A DNA stretch of 64,000 nucleotides from Mytilus trossulus. Its lineage: Eukaryota > Mollusca > Bivalvia > Mytilida > Mytilidae. A program made the translations under genes and the position numbers. The first letter of the stretch is position 1. Each line of letters begins with the position of its first letter. Positions 27,635 to 37,206 of this stretch are shown piece after piece. Below the pieces are notes generated by a model that saw only the letters and a program-made list of their open reading frames with translations, had not been told where the DNA came from and ran no database searches. The DNA is taken from positions 20,135,862 to 20,199,861 of the forward strand of contig NC_086379.1 in assembly GCF_036588685.1 (NCBI RefSeq), in the 5' to 3' direction.

Positions 27635-29458
27635 TAAGTATAGGAATAGATCAGGTCAACTCTGAGGACTCATCTTTACTGTATTATGGTTGTAAGTAAA
27701 GGAATAGATCAGGTTAACTCTGAGGACTCATCTTTACTGTATTATGGGTGTAAGTATAGGAATAGATCAGGTTAACTCTGAGGACTCATCTTTACTGTAT
27801 TATGGTTGTAAGTATAGGAATAGATCAGGTTAACTCTGAGGACTCATCTTTACTGTATTATGGGTGTAAGTATAGGAATAGATCAGGTTAACTCTGAAGA
27901 CTCATCTTTACTGTATTATGGGTGTAAGTATAGGAATAGATCAGGTCAACTCTGAAGACTCATCTTTACTGTATTATGGGTGTAAGTATAGGAATAGATC
28001 AGGTTAACTCTGAGGACTCATCTTTACTGTATTATGGTTGTAAGTATAGGAATAGATCAGGTTAACTCTGAGGACTCATCTTTACTGTATTATGGGTGTA
28101 AGTATAGGAATAGATCAGGTCAACTCTGAGGACTCATCTTTACTGTATTATGGGTGTAAGTATAGGAATAGATCAGGTCAACTCTGAAGACTCATCTTTA
28201 CTGTATTATGGGTGTAAGTATAGGAATAGATCAGGTTAACTCTGAGGACTCATCTTTACTGTATTATGGGTGTAAGTATAGGAATAGATCAGGTCAACTC
28301 TGAAGACTCATCTTTACTGTATTATGGGTGTAAGTATAGGAATAGATCAGGTTAACTCTGAGGACTCATCTTTACTGTATTATGGGTGTAAGTATAGGAA
28401 TAGATCAGGTCAACTCTGAAGACTCATCTTTACTGTATTATGGGTGTAAGTATAGGAATAGATCAGGTCAACTCTGAAGACTCATCTTTACTGTATTATG
28501 GGTGTAAGTATAGGAATAGATCAGGTTAACTCTGAAGACTCATCTTTACTGTATTATGGGTGTAAGTATAGGAATAGATCAGGTTAACTCTGAAGACTCA
28601 TCTTTACTGTATTATGGGTGTAAGTATAGGAATAGATCAGGTTAACTCTGAGGACTCATCTTTACTGTATTATGGGTGTAAGTATAGGAATAGATCAGGT
28701 TAACTCTGAAGACTCATCTTTACTGTATTATGGTTGTAAGTATAGGAATAGATCAGGTCAACTCTGAAGACTCATCTTTACTGTATTATGGGTGTAAGTA
28801 TAGGAATAGATCAGGTTAACTCTGAAGACTCATCTTTACTGTATTATGGGTGTAAGTATAGGAATAGATCAGGTCAACTCTGAAGACTCATCTTTACTGT
28901 ATTATGGTTGTAAGTATAGGAATAGATCAGGTTAACTCTGAGGACTCATCTTTACTGTATTATGGGTGTAAGTATAGGAATAGATCAGGTCAACTCTGAG
29001 GACTCATCTTTACTGTATTATGGGTGTAAGTATAGGAATAGATCAGGTTAACTCTGAAGACTCATCTTTACTGTATTATGGGTGTAAGTATAGGAATAGA
29101 TCAGGTCAACTCTGAAGACTCATCTTTACTGTATTATGGGTGTAAGTATAGGAATAGATCAGGTTAACTCTGAGACTCATCTTTACTGTATTATGGTTGT
29201 AAGTATAGGAATAGATCAGGTTAACTCTGAAGACTCATCTTTACTGTATTATGGGTGTAAGTATAGGAATAGATCAGGTTAACTCTGAAGACTCATCTTT
29301 ACTGTATTATGGGTGTAAGTATAGGAATAGATCAGGTCAACTCTGAGGACTCATCTTTACTGTATTATGGGTGTAAGTATAGGAATAGATCAGGTCAACT
29401 CTGAAGACTCATCTTTACTGTATTATGGGTGTAAGTATAGGAATAGATCAGGTTAACT

Positions 29459-29558
29459 NNNNNNNNNNNNNNNNNNNNNNNNNNNNNNNNNNNNNNNNNN
29501 NNNNNNNNNNNNNNNNNNNNNNNNNNNNNNNNNNNNNNNNNNNNNNNNNNNNNNNNNN
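29459..29558. other. Assembly gap (100 N)
   Basis: Exactly 100 N, the conventional placeholder for a gap of unknown size. It separates the satellite array from a retrotransposon end that is itself cut off at the gap. Confidence 0.99.
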
Positions 29559-31503
29559 TAATTCGCAAATACCAAAATTAACATGATACAGACTTTCTGT
29601 ATATTATACTCATTTGTGTAGAGGTTCCATCCTCTGTTTTTCATTTATAACTTTTACAACTATTACAAAAAACAATCCATTGAATTAAACATACATTTTA
29701 TTACACCAACTTGTATTTACATTTTCATGACTATAATATATATTTTTTACTTTGTGGCATTACTTTGGCTACAGAGTATTCTATAATATTTTGTTGAGGC
29801 GCCAGGGTGACTACCGATTACCTAACACAATGGCTATCAGCTGACCTATGTTGACATAGTGTCATAAAACCCCTGGTAGTTAAACACGGTTACACCACCA
29901 TCTACCATGGGGAGTGACCGGGGAAAAACACTCGTATTACCAATGCTCCAGTTATAAGTGCCCCACCTGTTGGCAGGTGTAGGCCTCCCCTCTATAAGAT
30001 GAGGTGGAGGAGGTCCCAGCGTTACCCATCTGTAGACCCCACTGTTACCACTAACCACATTTTCCAAACCTGCAAATTGTAGAACTTGTCAGGCCCAGAG
30101 CAAGGGCCGAGTGAAATAATCCCCCAATCACTACCAGTCTCCCTGGACCTCCCCCCATTCAAAATTGACTCTGCGCCTAAGGATAGTAGAAGAAAATTAA
30201 TTTCTTTAAAATGTCTTGTTTTCTTTCTAATTGTTAATTACTTTAAACTAGAATTAGTTCTGGATGCTTAAATCACAATAGTCCATATGTTAATAACGTG
30301 CTTAATGACGGAAATGTCCAAATGATAGCAACGCAAGTTTATTTCTAAAAATCCTGTCTAGGTCCAATACTATGAAGGTCCGGCTTGAATACTGGTAACC
30401 ATAATATTGCGATCAAATACAGCAAACCAGTGCCTGAAAATATAAAACAAAAACAGCAGCAACTATTCTCAAGGGGGAGGGTGGGCGGGTTTTGGAGAGT
30501 TTAACTAATAACACCTGCTTTCGTCGACAGCAAATTAACAAGTGCCCGATACGGGATTTCCAAAATTCTATTCAAGCTGATCCGGGAATTCCAAAATTCT
30601 GATTCATGCTGCGAGCGCCGCAGTGGCCAAGCCATATATGGCATTGAGCTACAGGCTGCAACACCCACGCACTCTCACAAATATTTGATTGAATTAAACC
30701 AGATTATTGAAAATATAAAATTTTTATAATCTCAATTAATTGCAATACTCATAGAAGAAGACCCTATATCAATACTGAACTAATAACAATGAGATGAAGA
30801 ACAACGATCAAGAGTTGTTGACGTATTTGTAAACTATGTTGAATTCCTTCCTTTAATCACAAAGTGATTAAAATTAATCTAGAGTTGTCTCTCTTTATCT
30901 GTTGTTTTACAGTAATTCGCAAATACCAAAATTAACATGATACAGACTTTCTGTATATTATACTCATTTGTGTAGAGGTTCCATCCTCTGTTTTTCATTT
31001 ATAACTTTTACAACTATTACAAAAAACAATCCATTGAATTAAACATACATTTTATTACACCAACTTGTATTTACATTTTCATGACTATAATATATATTTT
31101 TTACTTTGTGGCATTACTTTGGCTACAGAGTATTCTATAATATTTTGTTGAGGCGCCAGGGTGACTACCGATTACCTAACACAATGGCTATCAGCTGACC
31201 TATGTTGACATAGTGTCATAAAACCCCTGGTAGTTAAACACGGTTACACCACCATCTACCATGGGGAGTGACCGGGGAAAAACACTCGTATTACCAATGC
31301 TCCAGTTATAAGTGCCCCACCTGTTGGCAGGTGTAGGCCTCCCCTCTATAAGATGAGGTGGAGGAGGTCCCAGCGTTACCCATCTGTAGACCCCACTGTT
31401 ACCACTAACCACATTTTCCAAACCTGCAAATTGTAGAACTTGTCAGGCCCAGAGCAAGGGCCGAGTGAAATAATCCCCCAATCACTACCAGTCTCCCTGG
31501 ACC
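29559..31503 (-). repeat. Split direct repeats B2-A2-B1 of the left copy
   Basis: B2 (29559-30149, truncated by the gap) and B1 (30732-31503) are direct repeats separated by the 582-bp A2 segment (30150-30731). Each B contains the same 73-codon ORF on the minus strand (29846-30067 and 31200-31421), which has no domain I recognise. A short inverted repeat lies just upstream of B1 in transcription order, at 31511-31549. Confidence 0.85.
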
Positions 31504-31567
31504 GCCACATGAGAGCCCCAGTCAGCTACCAAATCTGACTGGGGTTCTCACCTCCACAAAATTTTCA

Positions 31568-32257
31568 TTATTGATTTATTGGAAAAGTTGAATTTGTTGT
31601 GCGTAGGAAAGACTCAACACCCCCTTGTATATTATTTAAGAAAACCTGATTTCCAGTTTGAGACAAATGAGTTCCATCTGTTCTGTATAAAGACACTTCA
31701 CTTGCCCTAATGTTCTCATGTAATATAGCTTTCCCCCCGTTTTCTATTACAAAGTTTTTGACCACTGAATTCACTCTTTTTCTTTTCTGTTCGATTATTG
31801 CTCCCGCATTCAAGGGAGCAAAATGCCAGTATCTGCGCTGTAGCATTGAAGACCATATTATAATAACTTTTTTAAATAAAGCCTTGTAACGTAGGATAGA
31901 ACATTTTACATTTTCCATTAAACCCTTCCCTGTCAATTCTAAGTCTGTCAAATCATTAGCTCCACAGTGAATAATAATAAAATGAGGAGAAGGTAAACAA
32001 TTTCTTTTTGCGTCCAGTAGGGAGTCCAAATCTTTAAACTGTAAGCCAGGTTGCCCAATCCAGTATGTTGTTACACCTTTTGACCCCAGTCCCAGGTTGT
32101 TTCTACCATATTTCTTCGCCTCTACGTTGGCCCAATGAACAAGGGAACTTCCAACAATCCATAAAATCTTGGGACCTGTGAAAACCTGTAGCTTGTTAGC
32201 CATTTGAACTAGAAAAATTGTAACCTTATATATCGAGAATAAGCATGCGATTTCCAT
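31568..32257 (-). CDS. SGNH/GDSL-type hydrolase-like protein of Ngaro element (left copy)
   Basis: 229 codons, open throughout. It carries SGNH hydrolase blocks: GSS around residues 36-38 (block I Ser; Ser replaces the usual Asp of GDS), GAND at 99-102 (block III Asn) and DGTH at 194-197 (block V Asp/His). Such hydrolase ORFs downstream of the recombinase are known in Ngaro-group elements; their role in the life cycle is not established. The start overlaps the recombinase ORF; an alternative Met at residue 19 lies just past the recombinase stop. It differs from the right-hand copy by Glu for Gly near the C-terminus (GVESF versus GVGSF). Confidence 0.8.
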   Translation of the reverse strand: MEIACLFSIYKVTIFLVQMANKLQVFTGPKILWIVGSSLVHWANVEAKKYGRNNLGLGSKGVTTYWIGQPGLQFKDLDSLLDAKRNCLPSPHFIIIHCGANDLTDLELTGKGLMENVKCSILRYKALFKKVIIIWSSMLQRRYWHFAPLNAGAIIEQKRKRVNSVVKNFVIENGGKAILHENIRASEVSLYRTDGTHLSQTGNQVFLNNIQGGVESFLRTTNSTFPINQ

Positions 32258-33213
32258 CTGCCTAATTTCATAATTAACTCCTCTGAGACCCCCTGCCTGG
32301 CTAGTTCCGTGGCTCCCCCAATTCTAAAACTATGTGACCTAAAATGACCTTTACTAATATGAAGAAAATGTAAAGCTTTTTCCAGTATACTACTGAATTG
32401 GTATCTAGTTAAAGGCATACCAGTATAATGGATAAACAAATCTGAATTGTTACAGGTAGGTCGTACCTTTAAATATTCGTTAATGAGTCGTATCGGACAG
32501 TAGTTTTTTCCGTTCTCCGGTATCAACAAAGTAACAGACTTTCCCTTTTGGTCAGTTTTTGACCACCTTACTCTTAGCTCCAGGACTTTTCTCCTAACTA
32601 AAATATCTGAAATTGTTAAGTTGGAGCCATTTATAACAGACTTGGATTTTGAAGTAGTGATTTCCCCTACTCTTAGCAAACCAAGGAAGGCAACAGAAAA
32701 AACTGCTGAAAATAAAGCAGCTTCATATTTATTCTTACATACTTTATCTAAACAACTTATCATATCTGATAACAATTGCACTGTAATTGGTGCTCTAATG
32801 TCATTACGTTTTCCCCCTTGAATTCTTTTTATTCCTTCTAATGCCTTTCCAATTATAAAGAATTTTGTAGTATCCTGTATCCCTTGAATTTTATGATGGT
32901 ATGAAACTCCTGATATATAAGATGATATGGTTCCCCCCGAAAGACCCTGTACTGACAAAAAAGCTATAAAATTTAACAAATCATTGACTGGCACCGGCCA
33001 ATCCTGTTTCAATTTATAAGATGATCTAAAGGTACAAAGTTTTGACAGAGCCAAATTGTATGATTTTTGTGTATTTTTGGACACACCTTGATTGACAATA
33101 TAGTCAGCCACCTGACTTAAATGTTCCAGATCTGTGTTGGAATTTTGGTTGGCCACTGGTCTGCTTCTGGAGCTAGGCTTCTGAACTTCCCCCACTGAGA
33201 ACGAGAAAGACAA
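32209..33213 (-). CDS. Tyrosine recombinase of Ngaro element (left copy)
   Basis: 334 codons, open. The catalytic residues of a tyrosine recombinase are all present: Arg181 in LLRVGEI, His294 and Arg297 in HSFR, Trp320/His323 and Tyr328 in the C-terminal SRYIR. The enzyme would integrate a circular DNA intermediate in place of a DDE integrase. It overlaps the RT ORF at its start and the hydrolase ORF at its end. It differs from the right copy at NQG/NRG and FLG/FFG, neither affecting a catalytic residue. Confidence 0.88.
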   Translation of the reverse strand: MSFSFSVGEVQKPSSRSRPVANQNSNTDLEHLSQVADYIVNQGVSKNTQKSYNLALSKLCTFRSSYKLKQDWPVPVNDLLNFIAFLSVQGLSGGTISSYISGVSYHHKIQGIQDTTKFFIIGKALEGIKRIQGGKRNDIRAPITVQLLSDMISCLDKVCKNKYEAALFSAVFSVAFLGLLRVGEITTSKSKSVINGSNLTISDILVRRKVLELRVRWSKTDQKGKSVTLLIPENGKNYCPIRLINEYLKVRPTCNNSDLFIHYTGMPLTRYQFSSILEKALHFLHISKGHFRSHSFRIGGATELARQGVSEELIMKLGRWKSHAYSRYIRLQFF

Positions 33214-34436
33214 TCAGCAATTTGGTTTTGTTTTGAAGGGATATAAATTGCCTTAACTAATGTATTATTTTTTAAATTCAATAAAACCATCTGTCTTACT
33301 AAAGTCATAACTCTACTTGATTTGCTAGTTTTCATATTAATGATTTGAACAACCGCCTGATTATCAACATGAAAAATAACTTTTTTGTTAACAAAATGGG
33401 ATTCCCAGGACATAAGAGCAGCTACAACTGGAAACAACTCTAACAATGTCATATCTCTGGTGATTCCAGCCTCAACCCAATGTTCTGGCCACATGCCTTG
33501 GGCCCACTGACCTGCAAAATAGATACCGTACCCGCCTTTGGACCCCCCTGCACTATCAGTGAACAACTCTAATTTTTCATTTGAAACCCATACATTGTCT
33601 GTTATTACCGTGACACCATTGTATTGTTTTAAAAAGTGTAACCAAACTTCTAAATCTGCTTTCATCTGCTTGTTTACTCGAATTTTGTAATACGATTTTC
33701 TAACCCCGATTGTTGAATTTATGAGTCTGCGACAGAAGGTGCGGCCTGGAGCAACTACCTTACAAGCAAAATTTAGAAGCCCAAGAAGGGATTGCATATC
33801 TTTAAGAGTTATTTTAGAACTGTTCAAGGTATTTCTGATTTTTTGGGAGAGTTTGACAAGTTTTTCATTTGGAAGTCGCATTATTAAATTCTGTGTATCA
33901 AATTCTATACCCAAAAACATAAGTAATGTAGTCGGCAAAGTGGTCTTGTCACTGGCAAGAGGAATACCTATTTTGTTGCATACCTCTTGGAATAACTTTA
34001 AAGTATTGCCAACTTTTGATGTTTGGCTCGACTCGACAAAAAGAAAATCATCTAAATAATGGAGGATATCATCATTTCCGCTTTTAAGCTGTATTATCCA
34101 ATGCAAAGCTCTTGCAAATTTCTCCCACAGGGCACAACTTATTGAGGCCCCCATAGGGAGCATTTTATTAAGATAATATTCACCCTGAAATTTTATCCCC
34201 AACAAGTCAAAATCGTGCGGGGCAATTGGCAACAAACGAAAAGCCGCTTTTACGCCGCACTGACTTAATCGGGCAAATGTTTTGTGTCTATTAATCAAAA
34301 ATGCTGCTTCGTCCACTGAACTGTACTGCACTGAACAATGATCTTTATCAATAAAATCGTTTATTGAATTATTCTCAGGATAGGATAAATGTTGAATAAG
34401 TCTGAAATCCCCATCCTTTTTTGGCACTAGCCCCAT
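33117..34436 (-). pseudogene. Reverse transcriptase/RNase H, 5'-truncated and motif-A mutant (left copy)
   Basis: 439 codons starting at an internal Met (MGLVPKK) that is residue 136 of the right-hand ORF. Homology runs only to 34475, so the N-terminal RT region is missing. YLDDF (RT motif C) and the RNase H acidic residues are intact. The motif-A catalytic Asp (QCDVKAAF in the right copy) is Gly here because of one base at 34255. RT activity should therefore be lost even if the fragment were translated. It looks like a recent casualty, since everything else is near-identical to its partner. Confidence 0.88.
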
Positions 34437-34452
34437 TGGTGATACCTGAAGT

Positions 34453-34698
34453 GTGGGAAAAGGTGGGTATCTGAATTATAACTCAAATGAAGCTATGTTT
34501 TCAAGCAGTAGAACACATCAACAATCACAGGTAACTAGCGGAAGTGTAAATATGTCATGTAAATACTATAATAATGGTACTGACTGTCCCTACTTCCCTC
34601 GTTGTAGGTTTAAACACATATGTGAAATATGCAGTGGCAAACACAGAAAGGCCCAATGTAATAACCGGGCCCAAGGAAGAAGTAACAAAAAGTATTAA
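34453..34698 (+). pseudogene. Gag C-terminal fragment with CCCH and CCHC zinc fingers
   Basis: 81 codons. Cys36, Cys45, Cys51 and His55 form a C-X8-C-X5-C-X3-H finger. It is followed at once by Cys57, Cys60, His64 and Cys69 (C-X2-C-X3-H-X4-C), resembling the nucleic-acid-binding knuckle of gag proteins in tyrosine-recombinase retroelements. The apparent start Met and first seven residues come from antisense left-arm DNA across the palindrome junction at 34475/34476, so the start is artificial and the true gag N-terminus is lost. The RT ORF follows in another frame with overlap. Confidence 0.75.
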
Positions 34699-36298
34699 TT
34701 TTTATTCGTTAGGAAGTACTCCTGTAAAAGTATCAGTCTTGAAAAATTATTTAGAATTCTACCCACTTCACAATGTAGCACATGAAATTATATCTGGTTT
34801 CAAATACGGTTTTTCATTAAAATATTTTGGCTCTAGGGAACCAAGGGAGAGTTCCAATTTAAAAAGTGCATTACAGCTACCCAAAATTTGTAAAGAAAAA
34901 TTAATGAAGGAGGTAAAACTTGGTCGCATTGCTGGTCCTTTCAGATACCCACCTTTTCCCACACTTCAGGTATCACCAATGGGGCTAGTGCCAAAAAAGG
35001 ATGGGGATTTCAGACTTATTCAACATTTATCCTATCCTGAGAATAATTCAATAAACGATTTTATTGATAAAGATCATTGTTCAGTGCAGTACAGTTCAGT
35101 GGACGAAGCAGCATTTTTGATTAATAGACACAAAACATTTGCCCGATTAAGTCAGTGCGACGTAAAAGCGGCTTTTCGTTTGTTGCCAATTGCCCCGCAC
35201 GATTTTGACTTGTTGGGGATAAAATTTCAGGGTGAATATTATCTTAATAAAATGCTCCCTATGGGGGCCTCAATAAGTTGTGCCCTGTGGGAGAAATTTG
35301 CAAGAGCTTTGCATTGGATAATACAGCTTAAAAGCGGAAATGATGATATCCTCCATTATTTAGATGATTTTCTTTTTGTCGAGTCGAGCCAAACATCAAA
35401 AGTTGGCAATACTTTAAAGTTATTCCAAGAGGTATGCAACAAAATAGGTATTCCTCTTGCCAGTGACAAGACCACTTTGCCGACTACATTACTTATGTTT
35501 TTGGGTATAGAATTTGATACACAGAATTTAATAATGCGACTTCCAAATGAAAAACTTGTCAAACTCTCCCAAAAAATCAGAAATACCTTGAACAGTTCTA
35601 AAATAACTCTTAAAGATATGCAATCCCTTCTTGGGCTTCTAAATTTTGCTTGTAAGGTAGTTGCTCCAGGCCGCACCTTCTGTCGCAGACTCATAAATTC
35701 AACAATCGGGGTTAGAAAATCGTATTACAAAATTCGAGTAAACAAGCAGATGAAAGCAGATTTAGAAGTTTGGTTACACTTTTTAAAACAATACAATGGT
35801 GTCACGGTAATAACAGACAATGTATGGGTTTCAAATGAAAAATTAGAGTTGTTCACTGATAGTGCAGGGGGGTCCAAAGGCGGGTACGGTATCTATTTTG
35901 CAGGTCAGTGGGCCCAAGGCATGTGGCCAGAACATTGGGTTGAGGCTGGAATCACCAGAGATATGACATTGTTAGAGTTGTTTCCAGTTGTAGCTGCTCT
36001 TATGTCCTGGGAATCCCATTTTGTTAACAAAAAAGTTATTTTTCATGTTGATAATCAGGCGGTTGTTCAAATCATTAATATGAAAACTAGCAAATCAAGT
36101 AGAGTTATGACTTTAGTAAGACAGATGGTTTTATTGAATTTAAAAAATAATACATTAGTTAAGGCAATTTATATCCCTTCAAAACAAAACCAAATTGCTG
36201 ATTGTCTTTCTCGTTCTCAGTGGGGGAAGTTCAGAAGCCTAGCTCCAGAAGCAGACCAGTGGCCAACCAAAATTCCAACACAGATCTGGAACATTTAA
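34574..36298 (+). CDS. Reverse transcriptase/RNase H polyprotein of Ngaro element (right copy)
   Basis: 574 codons, open. The N-terminal extension (about 43-135) is typical of DIRS/Ngaro RTs. RT motif A Asp is residue 196 (QCDVKAAF) and motif C is YLDDF at 262-266. RNase H follows with acidic residues Asp429 (FTDSAG), Glu468 (LLELF), Asp493 (HVDNQ) and Asp543 (IADCLSR). The first ~40 codons overlap the gag zinc-finger region in another frame and may not be translated from this Met; a frameshift from gag is as likely. The C-terminus overlaps the recombinase start by 97 bases. No methyltransferase domain lies between RNase H and recombinase, which argues for Ngaro rather than DIRS1. Confidence 0.9.
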   Translation: MVLTVPTSLVVGLNTYVKYAVANTERPNVITGPKEEVTKSINFYSLGSTPVKVSVLKNYLEFYPLHNVAHEIISGFKYGFSLKYFGSREPRESSNLKSALQLPKICKEKLMKEVKLGRIAGPFRYPPFPTLQVSPMGLVPKKDGDFRLIQHLSYPENNSINDFIDKDHCSVQYSSVDEAAFLINRHKTFARLSQCDVKAAFRLLPIAPHDFDLLGIKFQGEYYLNKMLPMGASISCALWEKFARALHWIIQLKSGNDDILHYLDDFLFVESSQTSKVGNTLKLFQEVCNKIGIPLASDKTTLPTTLLMFLGIEFDTQNLIMRLPNEKLVKLSQKIRNTLNSSKITLKDMQSLLGLLNFACKVVAPGRTFCRRLINSTIGVRKSYYKIRVNKQMKADLEVWLHFLKQYNGVTVITDNVWVSNEKLELFTDSAGGSKGGYGIYFAGQWAQGMWPEHWVEAGITRDMTLLELFPVVAALMSWESHFVNKKVIFHVDNQAVVQIINMKTSKSSRVMTLVRQMVLLNLKNNTLVKAIYIPSKQNQIADCLSRSQWGKFRSLAPEADQWPTKIPTQIWNI

Positions 36299-37206
36299 GT
36301 CAGGTGGCTGACTATATTGTCAATCGAGGTGTGTCCAAAAATACACAAAAATCATACAATTTGGCTCTGTCAAAACTTTGTACCTTTAGATCATCTTATA
36401 AATTGAAACAGGATTGGCCGGTGCCAGTCAATGATTTGTTAAATTTTATAGCTTTTTTGTCAGTACAGGGTCTTTCGGGGGGAACCATATCATCTTATAT
36501 ATCAGGAGTTTCATACCATCATAAAATTCAAGGGATACAGGATACTACAAAATTCTTTATAATTGGAAAGGCATTAGAAGGAATAAAAAGAATTCAAGGG
36601 GGAAAACGTAATGACATTAGAGCACCAATTACAGTGCAATTGTTATCAGATATGATAAGTTGTTTAGATAAAGTATGTAAGAATAAATATGAAGCTGCTT
36701 TATTTTCAGCAGTTTTTTCTGTTGCCTTCTTTGGTTTGCTAAGAGTAGGGGAAATCACTACTTCAAAATCCAAGTCTGTTATAAATGGCTCCAACTTAAC
36801 AATTTCAGATATTTTAGTTAGGAGAAAAGTCCTGGAGCTAAGAGTAAGGTGGTCAAAAACTGACCAAAAGGGAAAGTCTGTTACTTTGTTGATACCGGAG
36901 AACGGAAAAAACTACTGTCCGATACGACTCATTAACGAATATTTAAAGGTACGACCTACCTGTAACAATTCAGATTTGTTTATCCATTATACTGGTATGC
37001 CTTTAACTAGATACCAATTCAGTAGTATACTGGAAAAAGCTTTACATTTTCTTCATATTAGTAAAGGTCATTTTAGGTCACATAGTTTTAGAATTGGGGG
37101 AGCCACGGAACTAGCCAGGCAGGGGGTCTCAGAGGAGTTAATTATGAAATTAGGCAGATGGAAATCGCATGCTTATTCTCGATATATAAGGTTACAATTT
37201 TTCTAG
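36202..37206 (+). CDS. Tyrosine recombinase of Ngaro element (right copy)
   Basis: 334 codons. An N-terminal SAM-like DNA-binding region is followed by the catalytic domain with Arg181 (LLRVGEI), His294-x-x-Arg297 (HSFR), Trp320, His323 and the nucleophile candidate Tyr328 (SRYIR). All residues needed for strand exchange are visible. It starts inside the RT ORF in a different frame and ends 6 bases before the alternative hydrolase start at 37212, so the three proteins are packed in one transcript. Confidence 0.9.
   Translation: MSFSFSVGEVQKPSSRSRPVANQNSNTDLEHLSQVADYIVNRGVSKNTQKSYNLALSKLCTFRSSYKLKQDWPVPVNDLLNFIAFLSVQGLSGGTISSYISGVSYHHKIQGIQDTTKFFIIGKALEGIKRIQGGKRNDIRAPITVQLLSDMISCLDKVCKNKYEAALFSAVFSVAFFGLLRVGEITTSKSKSVINGSNLTISDILVRRKVLELRVRWSKTDQKGKSVTLLIPENGKNYCPIRLINEYLKVRPTCNNSDLFIHYTGMPLTRYQFSSILEKALHFLHISKGHFRSHSFRIGGATELARQGVSEELIMKLGRWKSHAYSRYIRLQFF

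Larger units (their letters stand above)
1..29458. repeat. 58-bp satellite array with 13 embedded MITEs (higher-order repeat)
   Basis: A 58-bp unit beginning CTCATCTTTACTGTATTATG is repeated head to tail. Units differ at a few fixed sites: GGGTGT/GGTTGT, GGTTAAC/GGTCAAC, GAGGA/GAAGA/GTAGA and, rarely, AGTAAAGG for AGTATAGG. The array is broken 13 times by one 653-bp element. The blocks of units between elements hold 21, 35, 35, 26, 31, 19, 19, 35, 19, 24, 24 and 26 units plus a 3-bp TAA duplication. The array is cut by the window edge on the left (15.5 units before the first MITE) and by an assembly gap on the right. One 57-bp unit (a single-base deletion) lies near 29172. No coding potential is visible in the units. 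Confidence 0.97.
29559..34475 (-). mobile_element. Ngaro-like retrotransposon, left copy (5'-truncated, RT-defective)
   Basis: Minus-strand copy of a tyrosine-recombinase retroelement. In transcription order it has RT/RNase H (33117-34436), recombinase (32209-33213), SGNH hydrolase (31568-32257), then the split repeats B1 (30732-31503), A2 (30150-30731) and B2 (29559-30149). Its 5' end breaks inside the N-terminal RT region at 34475, so gag and the A1 repeat are absent. The outer 181 bp of B2 are lost in the gap. Lack of a DIRS-type methyltransferase domain, an SGNH ORF and B1-A2-B2 repeats all point to the Ngaro group. Confidence 0.85.

Noticed and set aside
1..29458. CRISPR-like array
   Set aside because: Units are contiguous with no unique spacers, and the window is clearly eukaryotic. 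It is a minisatellite.
29453..29644. Minus-strand ORF spanning the gap
   Set aside because: More than half of it is translated from N.
33721..34059. 112-codon ORF antisense to RT (and its mirror at 35356-35694)
   Set aside because: Shadow frame of the reverse transcriptase in both arms.
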